Below are positions 27,310-37,268 of a stretch of 64,000 bases of DNA, one piece after another (the stretch's first letter is position 1; each line of letters opens with the position of its first letter). The stretch is from contig NZ_CP031413.1 in assembly GCF_003367355.1 (NCBI RefSeq), positions 1,344,921-1,408,920 on the forward strand. Direction: 5' to 3'. The notes under the pieces are model-generated. The model was not told the origin of the DNA. It did no database searches and was given only the letters and a program-made list of their open reading frames with translations. Origin of the DNA: Lysobacter sp. TY2-98. Lineage in GTDB: Bacteria; Pseudomonadota; Gammaproteobacteria; Xanthomonadales; Xanthomonadaceae. The translations under genes and the position numbers were made by a program.

Positions 27310-29102
27310 TTGTCGATCTCCCCCAGCGAAAAACGCGCCCAGGTCGGACGCCCGTGGTTGCATTGGCCCGAGCGTTCCGTCGCTTCCATCTCGCGCAGAA
27401 GCGCATTCATTTCGTGGACGGTCAGGCGACGGTTGGCGCGCACGGCGCCGTGGCAGGCCATCGTCGCAAGCAACTCGTCGCGGGCGGCGGCGATGCGTCG
27501 CGTCTCGCCGTGCTCGCGCAGGTCGGCGAGCACGTCGCGCAGCAGGCCTTCGGTGTCGCCACTAGCCAGCAGCGCGGGCACCGAGCGCAGCAGCAGCGAC
27601 TGCACGCCGGTGCGCGTCACTTCGAATCCAAGTTGCGCCAGCGTGCCGGCCTCGCGTTCGGCGACGTCCGCCTCGCGCTCGGACACCGCCACAGTCTGCG
27701 GCACCAGCAGCGGCTGCGTACGCAGGCCCTCGCCGTCGTGCGCGTGTTTGAGCTTCTCGTAGCCGATGCGCTCGTGCGCGGCGTGCATGTCGACGACGAT
27801 CAGGCCGTCCGCCGACTCGGCCAGGATGTAGATGCCGTGCAGCTGCGCGATCGCGTAGCCGAGCGGCGGCAATGTCGGCTCTTCGTTCGCGGCAAGCGAG
27901 GGCGCGAGCGACGACATCGGCATCGACGCCGCGGCGTCCGGCGTCGCATAAAGCGCTTCGTACGCCGCACGCGTCTCCGCTACCTGCAGGCCCAGCGGCG
28001 ACTGCCGCATCGGCGACGTCCACGCGGAGGGCGCAGTGCCCGGCGTCGACGGTGCAGTGAACGTCGCGACGCCCGCCCCCGCACGTGTTTCCGCGAGCAC
28101 CCCCTGCAGCGTGCGATAGACGAAGTCGTAGATCAGTCGTCCGTCGCGGAAGCGCACCTCGTGTTTCGCAGGATGCACGTTGACGTCTACGCGGCGTGGA
28201 TCGAGCGACAGGAACAGCACGTAGGCCGGATGACGGCCGTGGAACAGGACGTCCGCGTACGCCTGCCGCACCGCATGCGACACGCTGCGATCGCGCACCG
28301 CGCGTCCGTTGACGAACAGGAACTGCTGGTCGGTGCTTGCGCGGTTGTAGCTCGGTTCGGCGATCCAGCCCTGCAGGCGCAGCGCGCGGCCGTCGTCGCC
28401 CACGGTGCCGTGCTCGACGCGCAGCGAATGCTTCACGAAATCCGGACCCAACGCCTCATGCAGTCGTTCGCCCGACAGCAGGTCGCGCTCCCCCTTCCAG
28501 CGTCGCGACGGCTTGCCGTTGTGCGAGACGCGCAACTCGACGTCGGGCCGCGCGAGCGCGAGCTGCCGCAGCCAGTCCTCGATGTGCGACAGCTCGGTGC
28601 GCTCGGCTTTCAGGAAGCGGCGCCGCGCCGGCACGTTGTAGAACAGGTCGCGCACTTCGACCGTGGTGCCGTGGGGGTGTGCGCGTGGTGTCGGTGGTGC
28701 GACGAGTCCGCCGTCGACCTCGATCGCGGTTGCGTGCTCGGCATCGCGCGTGCGCGAGATCAGCGCGAAGCGGCTCACGGACGCGATCGACGGCAGCGCC
28801 TCGCCACGGAAGCCGAGCGTTGCCACGCCTTCGAGATCGTCGAGCGATGCGATCTTGCTGGTCGCATGGCGCTGCACGGCGAGCGCTAATTCCTGCGGAT
28901 CGATGCCGAGCCCATCGTCGCGAATGCGGATCAGGCGGATGCCGCCGTCTTCCAGGTCGATGTCGACGCGCCCTGCGCCGGCGTCGAGCGCGTTCTCGAC
29001 GAGTTCCTTCACCACGGACGCAGGCCGCTCGACGACCTCGCCGGCAGCGATCTGGTTGATGAGGACGTCGGGAAGCTGTCGGATCGGCACGGCAGGGTTC
29101 AT
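27288..29102 (-). CDS. mutL: DNA mismatch repair protein MutL
   Basis: GHKL ATPase that couples MutS to strand incision. The 604-residue protein has the N-terminal [21 protein letters not shown] and ENALDAG motifs. Unlike E. coli MutL, it carries [12 protein letters not shown] near 436-447, which fits the endonuclease consensus DQHA(X)2E(X)4E except for Gln-to-Met, and CNHGRPTW near 581, which fits the C-terminal zinc-site motif. This suggests intrinsic endonuclease activity and MutH-independent repair. It follows the amidase gene after 67 bases, as in E. coli. Confidence 0.96.
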   Translation of the reverse strand: MNPAVPIRQLPDVLINQIAAGEVVERPASVVKELVENALDAGAGRVDIDLEDGGIRLIRIRDDGLGIDPQELALAVQRHATSKIASLDDLEGVATLGFRGEALPSIASVSRFALISRTRDAEHATAIEVDGGLVAPPTPRAHPHGTTVEVRDLFYNVPARRRFLKAERTELSHIEDWLRQLALARPDVELRVSHNGKPSRRWKGERDLLSGERLHEALGPDFVKHSLRVEHGTVGDDGRALRLQGWIAEPSYNRASTDQQFLFVNGRAVRDRSVSHAVRQAYADVLFHGRHPAYVLFLSLDPRRVDVNVHPAKHEVRFRDGRLIYDFVYRTLQGVLAETRAGAGVATFTAPSTPGTAPSAWTSPMRQSPLGLQVAETRAAYEALYATPDAAASMPMSSLAPSLAANEEPTLPPLGYAIAQLHGIYILAESADGLIVVDMHAAHERIGYEKLKHAHDGEGLRTQPLLVPQTVAVSEREADVAEREAGTLAQLGFEVTRTGVQSLLLRSVPALLASGDTEGLLRDVLADLREHGETRRIAAARDELLATMACHGAVRANRRLTVHEMNALLREMEATERSGQCNHGRPTWARFSLGEIDKWFLRGR

Positions 29103-29169
29103 CGCGCTCGCGCGCGGTCACGGCCGTCGATGATAGACGCGCGGCACGCCTGCCGCGCGGCTGGGTGTC

Positions 29170-30636
29170 TCAGCGTCCGCCGCTCGCGGCTGCGCTGCCG
29201 GCGAAGGCCGGGGACGCCACCTGCGCCGCGAGCATCGTGCCCGGCGGCGGCGTGCGCACGAAGTAGCTGTTGACGCCGCTGAACACGGCACGCGCGATCG
29301 CCGACTGCTGGGTCGGATCGGTCAGGCGACGCTCTTCGTCGGGGTTGGAGATGAAGGCGGTCTCGACCAGCATCGCCGGGATGTCGGACGTGCGCAGCAC
29401 CGCGAAGTTCGCGCGCTCCACCGTCGACTTGTGGTTCGGACCGAGGCGTGCGAGACCCGACAGCACCTGCCCCGCGACGTCTTCCGATGCCTTGAGGTTG
29501 CCGCTCTGCGTGAGATCGAGCAGCACCGAAGCGAGCGTGTTGCCCGGCTCGACCGGCACGCCGCCAATGAGGTCCGCCGCGTTTTCCTTGTCCGCCAGCC
29601 AACGCGCGCGCTGCGACGAGGCACCCTTGAGCGACAGCACGAACACGGATGACCCGCGCGCGGCCGGATTCTCTGCGGCGTCGGCGTGGATCGAGACGAA
29701 CATGTCGGCGCCAGCGCGCTTGGCGAGGCGCGCACGCTCGTTGAGTGGGATGAAGAAGTCCGAGTCGCGCGTCAGGTACGCCTTGTAGCCCGGCGTCGCG
29801 TTGACCTGGCGGGCAAGTTCGCGCGCGATCGCGAGGGTGACGTCTTTTTCGCGGCGACCGGTCGGGCCGTGGGCGCCCGGATCCTGGCCGCCGTGGCCCG
29901 CGTCGATGGCGATTACGAGTGCACGCAGCGGTCGGCCGTTCGCGTCGCGCAGCGTGGGCTTGGCGGGCGTGAGGACAATGGGCGGCGGAACGTAGGCAGG
30001 CGCGGTCGTGACCGGGGCGACCGGAGGATCAATGCGGACCGGCGCGGTCGCGGCGGTCGTCGACGTCGAGGAGGCCGAGACACCGGCCACCAGGCGATCG
30101 AGCGAGTCGGTCGACGGCGCGGGCGGCGTCGGCGTCGCTCTCGGGGGGGGATCCATCGCGACCAACGTGCCGGTCGACACCGGCGCAGCCACGGGTGCCG
30201 ACGTCGCGATCGTCGAAGCCGGCGATTCGTCATCGCCCGGCCACTCGATCACCAGACGCGCGCCGTTGCCCGCCGGCTCCACCTGCGGTTGCAGCGAGGC
30301 GATCGGCTGGGCAAGGTCGAACACGACACGGGCGACGCCCGGCTCCGGCTGGCCGTAGCGCACCCCGCGCACGATGCCTGCGGGTGCCGGCAACGACGCG
30401 CCGCGTCGCACGGACGACGCCGGAAGGTCAACGACCAGGCGGTCAGGACCGGCAAGACGGATCAAGCGGTAGTCGGCGGGTGCGCCGTCGAGCGCGATTT
30501 CGGCACGGGTGCCGGTGGCGCCGCGGCTGAGCTGCACGGAACGGACTTCAGCCGCCTGCGCGAGATTCCACGCGAGCGCGGCAATCAGGGCCGCCCCCAG
30601 CAGGACCTTCTGCACCGTAACGGCCTTCACGCGCAT
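29170..30636 (-). CDS. amiC: N-acetylmuramoyl-L-alanine amidase AmiC/AmiB type
   Basis: Periplasmic zinc amidase that splits septal peptidoglycan during daughter-cell separation. The 488-residue protein has a signal peptide, an N-terminal AMIN domain (VRSVQLSRGATGTRAEIAL...), a Ser/Thr/Pro/Ala-rich linker and a C-terminal Amidase_3 domain starting VIAIDAGHGGQDPGAHG near 242, with later zinc-ligand and catalytic Glu motifs (HADAAENP, LVETAFISNP). A tail of about 30 residues follows the catalytic domain. The symbol distinguishes it only loosely from amiB. Confidence 0.92.
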   Translation of the reverse strand: MRVKAVTVQKVLLGAALIAALAWNLAQAAEVRSVQLSRGATGTRAEIALDGAPADYRLIRLAGPDRLVVDLPASSVRRGASLPAPAGIVRGVRYGQPEPGVARVVFDLAQPIASLQPQVEPAGNGARLVIEWPGDDESPASTIATSAPVAAPVSTGTLVAMDPPPRATPTPPAPSTDSLDRLVAGVSASSTSTTAATAPVRIDPPVAPVTTAPAYVPPPIVLTPAKPTLRDANGRPLRALVIAIDAGHGGQDPGAHGPTGRREKDVTLAIARELARQVNATPGYKAYLTRDSDFFIPLNERARLAKRAGADMFVSIHADAAENPAARGSSVFVLSLKGASSQRARWLADKENAADLIGGVPVEPGNTLASVLLDLTQSGNLKASEDVAGQVLSGLARLGPNHKSTVERANFAVLRTSDIPAMLVETAFISNPDEERRLTDPTQQSAIARAVFSGVNSYFVRTPPPGTMLAAQVASPAFAGSAAASGGR

Positions 30637-30717
30637 GGGCCGTAGTCAACCACCGCGGGAGGCTCAATGCAAGCGACTTTTCCCTTGTGAATCCGTGACC
30701 TGGCGCGGATTTCTCCG

Positions 30718-31191
30718 TCAGGCGTGAAGATCGCCGGCGGTGAAGGCGGCCGCGGCGTTCGTCAGCCACTCGTTAGAGCGGGGTAAACACGCCGTTATCT
30801 CAGCGACGCGTCCGTTCCCCAAGAGTTCGAGCGCCACGCGCAGATCCGGCGGCGGCAGAGCCCGCGCGCCGCGCTCGGGCCACTCCACCAGCCACAGCAC
30901 GGTGTCCACCGCGTCCAGCCCGAGGAAGTCGAGCTCGCCGGGATCGCCGATGCGATAGAGATCGAGGTGCCACGCTTCGCCGCCGGCGACGGCATAGCGC
31001 TCGACCAGTGTGTAGGTCGGGCTGCGGATCGCACCGGTTACGCCGAGTTCGCGCAGCAAGGCACGCGCGAGGGTCGACTTGCCGGCGCCGAGGTCCCCCT
31101 GCAGATGGATCACGCCGTGCGCCGGCCGCGTGCGCGCGAGCGCGCGACCGAGCGTCGCAGTCGCGTCGGCATCGGGCAGTTCGAACTTCAT
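30718..31191 (-). CDS. tsaE: tRNA t6A synthesis ATPase TsaE
   Basis: ATPase of the TsaBDE complex needed for threonylcarbamoyladenosine at tRNA position 37. The 157-residue protein has Walker A GDLGAGKST at 32-40, the TYTLVERY and HLDLYRIGDPGELDFLGLD motifs and VEWPERGA, all YjeE signatures. ATG at 31191 lies within the nnr 3' end (four-base overlap). Confidence 0.95.
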   Translation of the reverse strand: MKFELPDADATATLGRALARTRPAHGVIHLQGDLGAGKSTLARALLRELGVTGAIRSPTYTLVERYAVAGGEAWHLDLYRIGDPGELDFLGLDAVDTVLWLVEWPERGARALPPPDLRVALELLGNGRVAEITACLPRSNEWLTNAAAAFTAGDLHA

Positions 31192-32642
31192 GCGGGATTC
31201 GCCAGTCGACGCAGCGCCGGGAGCAGGTCCGTCGGCAGCAGACCGCGCTCACCTTCGTGAGCGGCCACATCGCCTGCGGCAGAATGGAGCAGCGCGCCGC
31301 AGCACGCGGCGTCGAACGCTGAAAGACCCTGCGCACGCAGCGCGGCGATGACGCCGGCGAGCAGATCACCCATTCCCCCGACGGCCATGCCGGGATTGCC
31401 CGCATCGAGGATCACCGGCACACCGCCGGGCGCACACACGATCGTGCCGGCGCCCTTGAGCACGACCACCGCGCCGCGCTCCTGCGCGATGCGCACTGCC
31501 GCGCCGATCCGGTCACGTTGCACGGCGTCACTGGAAATGCCGAGCAGACGCGCCGCCTCGCCGGGATGCGGCGTCAGCACGGCGGGCGATCTGATGGTGA
31601 ACGCATGACGCGCAAGAAGGTTCAGCGCATCCGCATCGAGCACCGCGGCAACGTCGCTGTCGACCACGTGGTGCAGATGCGCGAATCCCCAGTTGCCCTG
31701 ACCCAGTCCCGGGCCGATGACGACGACGTCGGGCCACGCCGCGTCGAACTCCTCGGTCTCGGGCGTCGCCATCGCCTCGGGCAGGCGCGCGAGCAGTGGC
31801 GCCACATGCGCATCGCGCGTGTGCACACGCACCAGGCCCGCACCCGCGCGCAACGCACCCTCCGCGCAGAGCAGCACGGCGCCACCGCTGCCGTGATCGC
31901 CGCCGATGCACGCGACGCGGCCGTTGTCGCCCTTGTGACTGTCTCGACCGCGCCGGTGCAGCCATCGCGACAATGCAGCGACCGATGCGAGATGCGCACT
32001 CGGGTCGGGCATTTCGACTGCAGCCGGAACGTCGAGCGACGCATAGGCGATGGCGCCCGCGGCTGCGAGCGCCGGCCCCGTACGAAGCACCGCCTTCGGC
32101 AGCAGGAATTCCAGCGTCGACGACGCGCGCACCGCAGAGCCCGCCACGCCGCGTGAGTCGACACCGCTCGGCACATCCAGCGCCAGCACGGGCGCGCCGT
32201 GGATGTTGATTGCATCGATCAGCGCCGCCGCTTCTGCGCGCGGCTCACGCGACAACCCGATGCCGAACAGCGCGTCGATGACGACATCCGCCGCCGGCAA
32301 CGTCCCGGCCCAGGCCTCGAGTCGCGCGCCGGCGCCAACGTACGCATCGCGCGCTGCGCAGGCCGCCGCATGCGTGGAACCCGTGGGTCGGTATTCGACG
32401 ACCGACACCTCGCGGCTCGACGCATGCGCCAGCCGCGCCAGCACGAAACCGTCCCCGCCGTTGCCGCCCGCGCCACAGACGACGAGCAGGCGCCTCGCGG
32501 CGGGCCACAGCTCCAGCACGCGGTGCCACGCGGCCTGCCCCGCGCGCTCCATGAGGATGGATTCATCGCCGACCGCGGCGATCGCGGCCGCCTCGAAGCG
32601 CCGCACTGAATCGGTGTCGAACAGCGGCGGAAGGTCGCGCAT
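31188..32642 (-). CDS. nnr: Bifunctional NAD(P)HX epimerase/dehydratase
   Basis: Repairs damaged nicotinamide cofactors: the N-terminal YjeF_N domain epimerises NAD(P)HX (nucleotide loop GAGGNGGDG at 58-66) and the C-terminal ribokinase-like domain dehydrates it in an ATP/ADP-dependent way (TPHPGEAARLLG and the GGMGDLLAG motif at about 422-430). At 484 residues it is the usual fused length. It heads the minus-strand run nnr-tsaE-amiC-mutL and is divergent from queG with only 22 bases between the start codons. Confidence 0.95.
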   Translation of the reverse strand: MRDLPPLFDTDSVRRFEAAAIAAVGDESILMERAGQAAWHRVLELWPAARRLLVVCGAGGNGGDGFVLARLAHASSREVSVVEYRPTGSTHAAACAARDAYVGAGARLEAWAGTLPAADVVIDALFGIGLSREPRAEAAALIDAINIHGAPVLALDVPSGVDSRGVAGSAVRASSTLEFLLPKAVLRTGPALAAAGAIAYASLDVPAAVEMPDPSAHLASVAALSRWLHRRGRDSHKGDNGRVACIGGDHGSGGAVLLCAEGALRAGAGLVRVHTRDAHVAPLLARLPEAMATPETEEFDAAWPDVVVIGPGLGQGNWGFAHLHHVVDSDVAAVLDADALNLLARHAFTIRSPAVLTPHPGEAARLLGISSDAVQRDRIGAAVRIAQERGAVVVLKGAGTIVCAPGGVPVILDAGNPGMAVGGMGDLLAGVIAALRAQGLSAFDAACCGALLHSAAGDVAAHEGERGLLPTDLLPALRRLANPA

Positions 32643-32652
32643 CGGGCGATTC

Positions 32653-32658
32653 TATACT
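32653..32658 (+). promoter_or_regulatory. -10 box abutting queG start
   Basis: TATACT (5 of 6 to consensus) ends six bases before the queG ATG at 32665. With a normal -10 to start distance transcription would begin at the A of the ATG, giving a leaderless message. The -35 would lie inside the nnr 5' coding region and is not obvious. Confidence 0.45.
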
Positions 32659-32664
32659 TGGCCC

Positions 32665-33756
32665 ATGAGCCTCGCCGCGGTGTCCGACGCGCCCGTCGAC
32701 CTCGCCGCGGTCGCGGCGCGGGTGCGCGAACTCGCGCGCGAGATGGGCTTCCAGCGGTGCGGCATCAGCGGCATCGAACTGGCCGAGGACGAGGCCTTCC
32801 TCGCCGACTGGCTCGACCGCGGCCTGCACGGAACCATGGACTGGATGGCGCGCCATGGGGTCAAGCGCGCGCGTCCCGCCGAGTTGCTGCCGGGCACGCT
32901 GCGCGTGATCAGCGTCGGCCTCGACTACGGGCGCCGCGACGACGAGGAAGCCTGGGCGACACTCGACGACGGCGAACGCGCCTATGTCGCGCGCTACGCG
33001 CTGGGCCGGGACTATCACAAGCTCATGCGCGGTCGCCTGCAGAAACTCGCCGACCGGATCGCAGACGAAATCGGACCGTTCGGTCATCGCGTTTTCGTCG
33101 ACTCGGCGCCCGTGCTCGAGCGCGCGCTCGCCCGCAATGCGGGACTCGGCTGGATCGGCAAGCACACGTGCCTGATCGATCGGAATGGTGGTTCGTGGTT
33201 CTTCCTCGGCGAGATCTACGTCGACATCCCGCTGCCCGTCGATCCGCCGGCGACCGCGCACTGCGGCACCTGCACACGCTGCATTGATGTCTGCCCGACG
33301 CAGGCGATCATCGGCGCGAACCGGCTCGATGCGCGCCGGTGCATCTCGTATCTCACGATCGAGCACGAAGGCCCCATCGATCCCGAGCTTCGTCCATTGA
33401 TGGGCAACCGCATCTTCGGCTGCGACGACTGCCAGCTCGTGTGTCCATGGAACAAGTTCGCGAAACGCACCGACGAGCCGGATTTCCGCGCACGCAACGG
33501 TCTGGACACGGCGACGCTGCCCGAACTCTTCGCGTGGGCGGAAGACGAATTCCTGCGACGCACCGAGGGCACCGCGATCCGCCGGAGCGGACATTCGCGC
33601 TGGCTGCGCAACATCGCGATCGCGCTGGGCAATGCGCCGTCGACGCCCGAGGTGATCGCTGCGCTCGAATCGCGCCGCAGTATCGAGGACGCGGTCGTCC
33701 GCGAAAGCATCGAGTGGGCGCTCGCTCGCCACGGCGCAGCGCCAGCGACGAACTGA
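32665..33756 (+). CDS. queG: Epoxyqueuosine reductase
   Basis: Cobalamin- and Fe-S-dependent last step of queuosine synthesis in tRNA. The 363-residue protein has the FVDSAPVLERALA active-site segment with its Asp, and two 4Fe-4S sites: CGTCTRCIDVCP near 199-210 and CDDCQLVCPWN near 253-263, plus the intervening CISYLTIEHEG. ATG at 32665 gives the family-typical N-terminus; the open frame extends far upstream only as a shadow of nnr. The divergent queG/nnr arrangement is the same as E. coli yjeS/yjeF. Confidence 0.95.
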   Translation: MSLAAVSDAPVDLAAVAARVRELAREMGFQRCGISGIELAEDEAFLADWLDRGLHGTMDWMARHGVKRARPAELLPGTLRVISVGLDYGRRDDEEAWATLDDGERAYVARYALGRDYHKLMRGRLQKLADRIADEIGPFGHRVFVDSAPVLERALARNAGLGWIGKHTCLIDRNGGSWFFLGEIYVDIPLPVDPPATAHCGTCTRCIDVCPTQAIIGANRLDARRCISYLTIEHEGPIDPELRPLMGNRIFGCDDCQLVCPWNKFAKRTDEPDFRARNGLDTATLPELFAWAEDEFLRRTEGTAIRRSGHSRWLRNIAIALGNAPSTPEVIAALESRRSIEDAVVRESIEWALARHGAAPATN

Positions 33757-33794
33757 GCGCATCCCCTACATGCCGTCACGCACAAGGACCTGTC

Positions 33795-34355
33795 ATGGCC
33801 ACCGATCCCGGCACTGTTGAATTTCTCCTCGACCAGCTCGGCACGCGCGGCGCGTCATACAGCACGCGACGCATGTTCGGCGAGTACTGCCTCTATCGCG
33901 AAGGCGCGCCGGTCGCGTTCGTCTGTGACGACGTGCTGTTCATCAAGGACACGTCGGCAGGCCGCGCGTCGATGACAGCGGCGGGCGTGCTCGATTTCGG
34001 ACCGCCCTACCCCGGTGCCAAGGACTACCTGCGGCTTCCGCCGGATGGCTGGGATGACGGCGACTGGCTGCGAAAGCTGCTCGATGCGACCGCAGCGGAG
34101 CTTCCGGTGCCGCGGGCCAAAGGCGCGCCGCGAGCGAAGAAGACAGCTGCGGCAAAGAAGACGATAGCCAAGAAGAACACGGGCGCGGTCAAGAAGTCGA
34201 CATCAAGAACCGCAGGCCAAGCTCCGCGCGCTGCAAAGAAGAGCGCTTCCCCTATCGCGAAGAAGGCCGCGGCGAAGACCGCCACGAAGACGACGGGCAA
34301 ACACGCGGCGACACCAGCCCGCACAGCGACCGCGACGCGCGCCAAGAAGCGTTGA
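33795..34355 (+). CDS. TfoX N-terminal domain protein with histone-H1-like tail
   Basis: Residues 1-106 are a TfoX_N domain (YSTRRMFGEYCLYREGAPVAF, DYLRLPPDGWDD). Residues 107-186 are almost only Lys, Ala, Thr, Arg, Pro and Ser with repeated AKK blocks, like bacterial H1-like or AlgP-type DNA-binding tails. TfoX_N proteins range from competence regulators to uncharacterised small proteins; the TfoX_C domain is absent. A nucleic-acid-binding role is inferred from the tail. It is 38 bases after queG and converges with pgi. Confidence 0.82.
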   Translation: MATDPGTVEFLLDQLGTRGASYSTRRMFGEYCLYREGAPVAFVCDDVLFIKDTSAGRASMTAAGVLDFGPPYPGAKDYLRLPPDGWDDGDWLRKLLDATAAELPVPRAKGAPRAKKTAAAKKTIAKKNTGAVKKSTSRTAGQAPRAAKKSASPIAKKAAAKTATKTTGKHAATPARTATATRAKKR

Positions 34356-34424
34356 AACCCAGGCCCGATCGCGAATCGCGATTCGAGGGTCTGACGGCAC
34401 GGCGTGTAGCCATGTCGCCCTCGC

Positions 34425-35939
34425 TCAACGCTGTCGCCCGATCTCCTCGATCAACGCGCGTGTCACCGCATCATCCGCCTCGGTCTCGCCGCGCACCGCC
34501 GGCAGCAACGTGTTGGCGATCTGCTTGCCCAGCTCGACCCCGAACTGGTCGAACGCGTTGACGCCCCACACCACCGACTGCAGGTAGACGCTGTGCTCGT
34601 ACATCGCGATCAGCGCGCCGAGTGCGCGCGGCGTCAGCGCATCCAGCAGCAGCATCGTGTTCGGACGACCGCCCGGATACTGGCGATGCGGGTCATCGCT
34701 GTCCTGACCGTTCGCGAACGCTTCGCTCTGCGCGAGCAGATTCGACAGCAGTGCGTCGTGGTTGTCGCGGTACGGCGCGTCAGCTCGGATAACGCCGACG
34801 AAATCGCAAGGCACCGTCGAGGTGCCCTGATGCAGGGCCTGGAAGAAGCTGTGCTGCGTATCGGTCCCCGGACCGCCCCACCACACCGGCACGGTGTCGA
34901 CTTCCACCGGCGAACCGTCGATGTGCACCGACTTGCCGAGGCTCTCCATCACCAGTTGCTGGAGGTAGTTGGGCAGCAGGCGCAGGCGTTCGTCGTAGGG
35001 CAGCACCGCCTGGCTGGCGAGATCCAGCGCGTTGCGGTTCCACACCGCCGTCAGCGCATGCCACGCCGCCAGATTGCGACGCACCGGCTCGCGCAGGACG
35101 TGGGCGTCCATCTCCGCCGCGCCGTCGAGCAAGGCTTCGAAGCCGTCCATGCCGATGGCGATCGCGATGGGCAGGCCCACCGCCGACCACATGGAATAGC
35201 GGCCGCCGACCCAGTCCCACATCGGCAGGATGCGCGTTTCCGGAATACCGAATTCGGCGGCACGCGCGATGTTGGCCGTAATCGCGTAGACGCGCGAATC
35301 GTCGCCGAGCCAGCCGCGCAGCACGCCGCCGTTGAGCAGCGTCTCCTGCGTACCGAAGGTCTTCGAAATCAGGAGCGCCGCGGTCCGTGAGGGGTCGAGT
35401 CCCGCGAGCACACGGTGCGCGGCGTGACCGTCGACGTTGGACAGGAAGTGCACGCGGATGCGTGCGTCGCCCGCACGCGTCAGCGCATCCACCGCGAGCC
35501 GCGGGCCGAGATCGGAGCCGCCGATGCCGACGCTCACGACGTCCGTCACGCCCGACGCGACGATGGCGTCCACCACCGCACGCATCGCCTCGCGGGCCTC
35601 GCGCGCCATGCCGTGCGAGACGCGTGCGACCTGCGAATCGACGAGGTCGCTGCGCAGCGCCGTGTGCAGCGCCGGGCGACGTTCGGTGACATTGACCAAC
35701 TCGCCTTCGAACAGCGCCTGCAGGCGGCCGTCGAAGTCGAACGACTCGCCAAGGCGGAACAGCGTGTCGAGCGCCGCGCGGTCGTAGCGCTGGCGGGCAA
35801 AGCTGGCGTGCATGGGACCGACACGCAGTACGAGGTCGCGTGCGCGATCGGGGTCGTCGGCGACTAGATCGCGGAGCGGGGTCTGAGTCACGCGCGCCGC
35901 CTCGGCGCGCAACGGGCTGAGGCGGTGGGCGCCGGTCAT
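34425..35939 (-). CDS. pgi: Glucose-6-phosphate isomerase
   Basis: Interconverts glucose-6-phosphate and fructose-6-phosphate. The 504-residue protein has [19 protein letters not shown], the signature region [10 protein letters not shown] and [22 protein letters not shown] near the active-site His. It is somewhat shorter than E. coli Pgi (549) but matches the Xanthomonadaceae length. It is the last gene of the pcnB-folK-panBCD run and starts three bases after the panD stop. Confidence 0.96.
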   Translation of the reverse strand: MTGAHRLSPLRAEAARVTQTPLRDLVADDPDRARDLVLRVGPMHASFARQRYDRAALDTLFRLGESFDFDGRLQALFEGELVNVTERRPALHTALRSDLVDSQVARVSHGMAREAREAMRAVVDAIVASGVTDVVSVGIGGSDLGPRLAVDALTRAGDARIRVHFLSNVDGHAAHRVLAGLDPSRTAALLISKTFGTQETLLNGGVLRGWLGDDSRVYAITANIARAAEFGIPETRILPMWDWVGGRYSMWSAVGLPIAIAIGMDGFEALLDGAAEMDAHVLREPVRRNLAAWHALTAVWNRNALDLASQAVLPYDERLRLLPNYLQQLVMESLGKSVHIDGSPVEVDTVPVWWGGPGTDTQHSFFQALHQGTSTVPCDFVGVIRADAPYRDNHDALLSNLLAQSEAFANGQDSDDPHRQYPGGRPNTMLLLDALTPRALGALIAMYEHSVYLQSVVWGVNAFDQFGVELGKQIANTLLPAVRGETEADDAVTRALIEEIGRQR

Positions 35940-35942
35940 GCG

Positions 35943-36323
35943 TTACGCGGCCTGCGCGGGAATCGACTGATTGGTGTGCGTCAGGCGGTTGTCGCGGTCG
36001 ACGTAGACGCACATCGGCTTGAACTTCGCGGCTTCCGCTTCGTCGCACTGGCCGTAGGCGGCGATGATGACGAGGTCACCCGGCTGCGCGAGGTGCGCGG
36101 CGGCGCCGTTGACGGAAATCGTGCCGCTGCCCTCTTCCGCACGGATCGCGTAGGTCACGAAGCGCGTGCCCTGGTTCACGTTCCAGATGTGGATCTGCTC
36201 GTACTCGCGGATGCCCGAGATGTCGAGCAGGCGACCGTCGATCGCGCAGGAGCCTTCGTAGTGCAGCTCCGCATGGGTGACGGTGGCGCGGTGGATCTTG
36301 GCCTTGAGCATGTTCAGGAGCAT
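35943..36323 (-). CDS. panD: Aspartate 1-decarboxylase proenzyme
   Basis: Makes beta-alanine from aspartate for pantothenate. The 126-residue proenzyme has [21 protein letters not shown] with self-processing between Gly24 and Ser25 to give the pyruvoyl cofactor, then [21 protein letters not shown]. The N-terminal MLLN may be an extension: MLKAK is the usual start four codons later. Clustered with panC and panB. Confidence 0.96.
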   Translation of the reverse strand: MLLNMLKAKIHRATVTHAELHYEGSCAIDGRLLDISGIREYEQIHIWNVNQGTRFVTYAIRAEEGSGTISVNGAAAHLAQPGDLVIIAAYGQCDEAEAAKFKPMCVYVDRDNRLTHTNQSIPAQAA

Positions 36324-36404
36324 GGCGACGAGCTCGTCCCGCGGGCCGCGGGGCTTGGAAAATCAAAGTCTAGCAGCGCATGGCGCGCTGCAACATGAGG
36401 CCGT

Positions 36405-37265
36405 TCAGGCGGCGGATGCCGGGCGGTCGAACTCGAGGTTGTCGATCAGCCGGGTGCGGCCGAGCCGGGCCGCGATCAGCGCCACCAGCGCGCTGTCGCC
36501 ATCGGACGGCTCGAGCAGGTCCTGGCGGCGAACGACGGCGTAATCGACGTCGAAACCGGCTTCGGCCAGGCGTGTGGCCGCATCGGCTTCCACCGTGCCA
36601 CGTTCTGCACCGGCGACGATCGCATCGCGCATCGACGTCAGCACGCGATGGATCTCGGCCGCTCGCGGCCGCTCGTCCGCCGACAGGTACTGGTTGCGCG
36701 AACTCATCGCCAAGCCATCGGGTTCGCGCACCGTCGGCGCCGCGACGATCGCGACCGGGAACGACATCTCGCGCGCGAGGTAGCGGATAACGGCGAGCTG
36801 CTGGTAGTCCTTGCGACCGAACACGGCGACGTCCGGCTGCACCTGCAGGAACAGGCGCGCGACGACTGTCGCAACACCATCAAAATGACCGGGACGATGC
36901 GCGCCTTCCAGCACGTCGGTGACGCCGGGCACGCGCACCTGCACCGCCCTGTCGGCGCCGAAGGGATACATGGTCTCGACGTTCGGCATCCACAGCACGT
37001 CGCAGCCCGCACCGCGCAAGCCGGCGACGTCCTGCTCCGGCGTGCGCGGATAACGCGCGAAGTCTTCGTTGGGGCCGAACTGCGTGGGATTCACGAACAC
37101 GCTGGCGACGACGCGATCCGCGTACTCACGCGCCAGTCGCACCAGAGAGAAATGACCCGCGTGCAGGTTGCCCATCGTCGGCACGAACGCCACGCGTTCG
37201 CCCGCGCGCGACCAGCCGCGCACCGTTTCGCGCAGCTGCGCGAGGTCGTCGATCACCGTCGTCAT
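36405..37265 (-). CDS. panC: Pantothenate synthetase
   Basis: ATP-dependent ligation of pantoate and beta-alanine. The 286-residue protein has PTMGNLHAGH with His35 and His38 (HIGH-like motif), the GRKDYQQLAVIRYLAREMSFPV segment and MSSRNQYLSADER (KMSKS-like). It begins three bases after the panB stop and is separated by 81 bases from panD. Confidence 0.96.
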   Translation of the reverse strand: MTTVIDDLAQLRETVRGWSRAGERVAFVPTMGNLHAGHFSLVRLAREYADRVVASVFVNPTQFGPNEDFARYPRTPEQDVAGLRGAGCDVLWMPNVETMYPFGADRAVQVRVPGVTDVLEGAHRPGHFDGVATVVARLFLQVQPDVAVFGRKDYQQLAVIRYLAREMSFPVAIVAAPTVREPDGLAMSSRNQYLSADERPRAAEIHRVLTSMRDAIVAGAERGTVEADAATRLAEAGFDVDYAVVRRQDLLEPSDGDSALVALIAARLGRTRLIDNLEFDRPASAA

Positions 37266-37268
37266 GGC

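Noticed and set aside
34372..34385. Perfect 14-bp palindrome CGAATCGCGATTCG between the TfoX-N gene and pgi
   Set aside because: No T tract on either side and composed of common CG-rich words; not convincing as terminator or operator.
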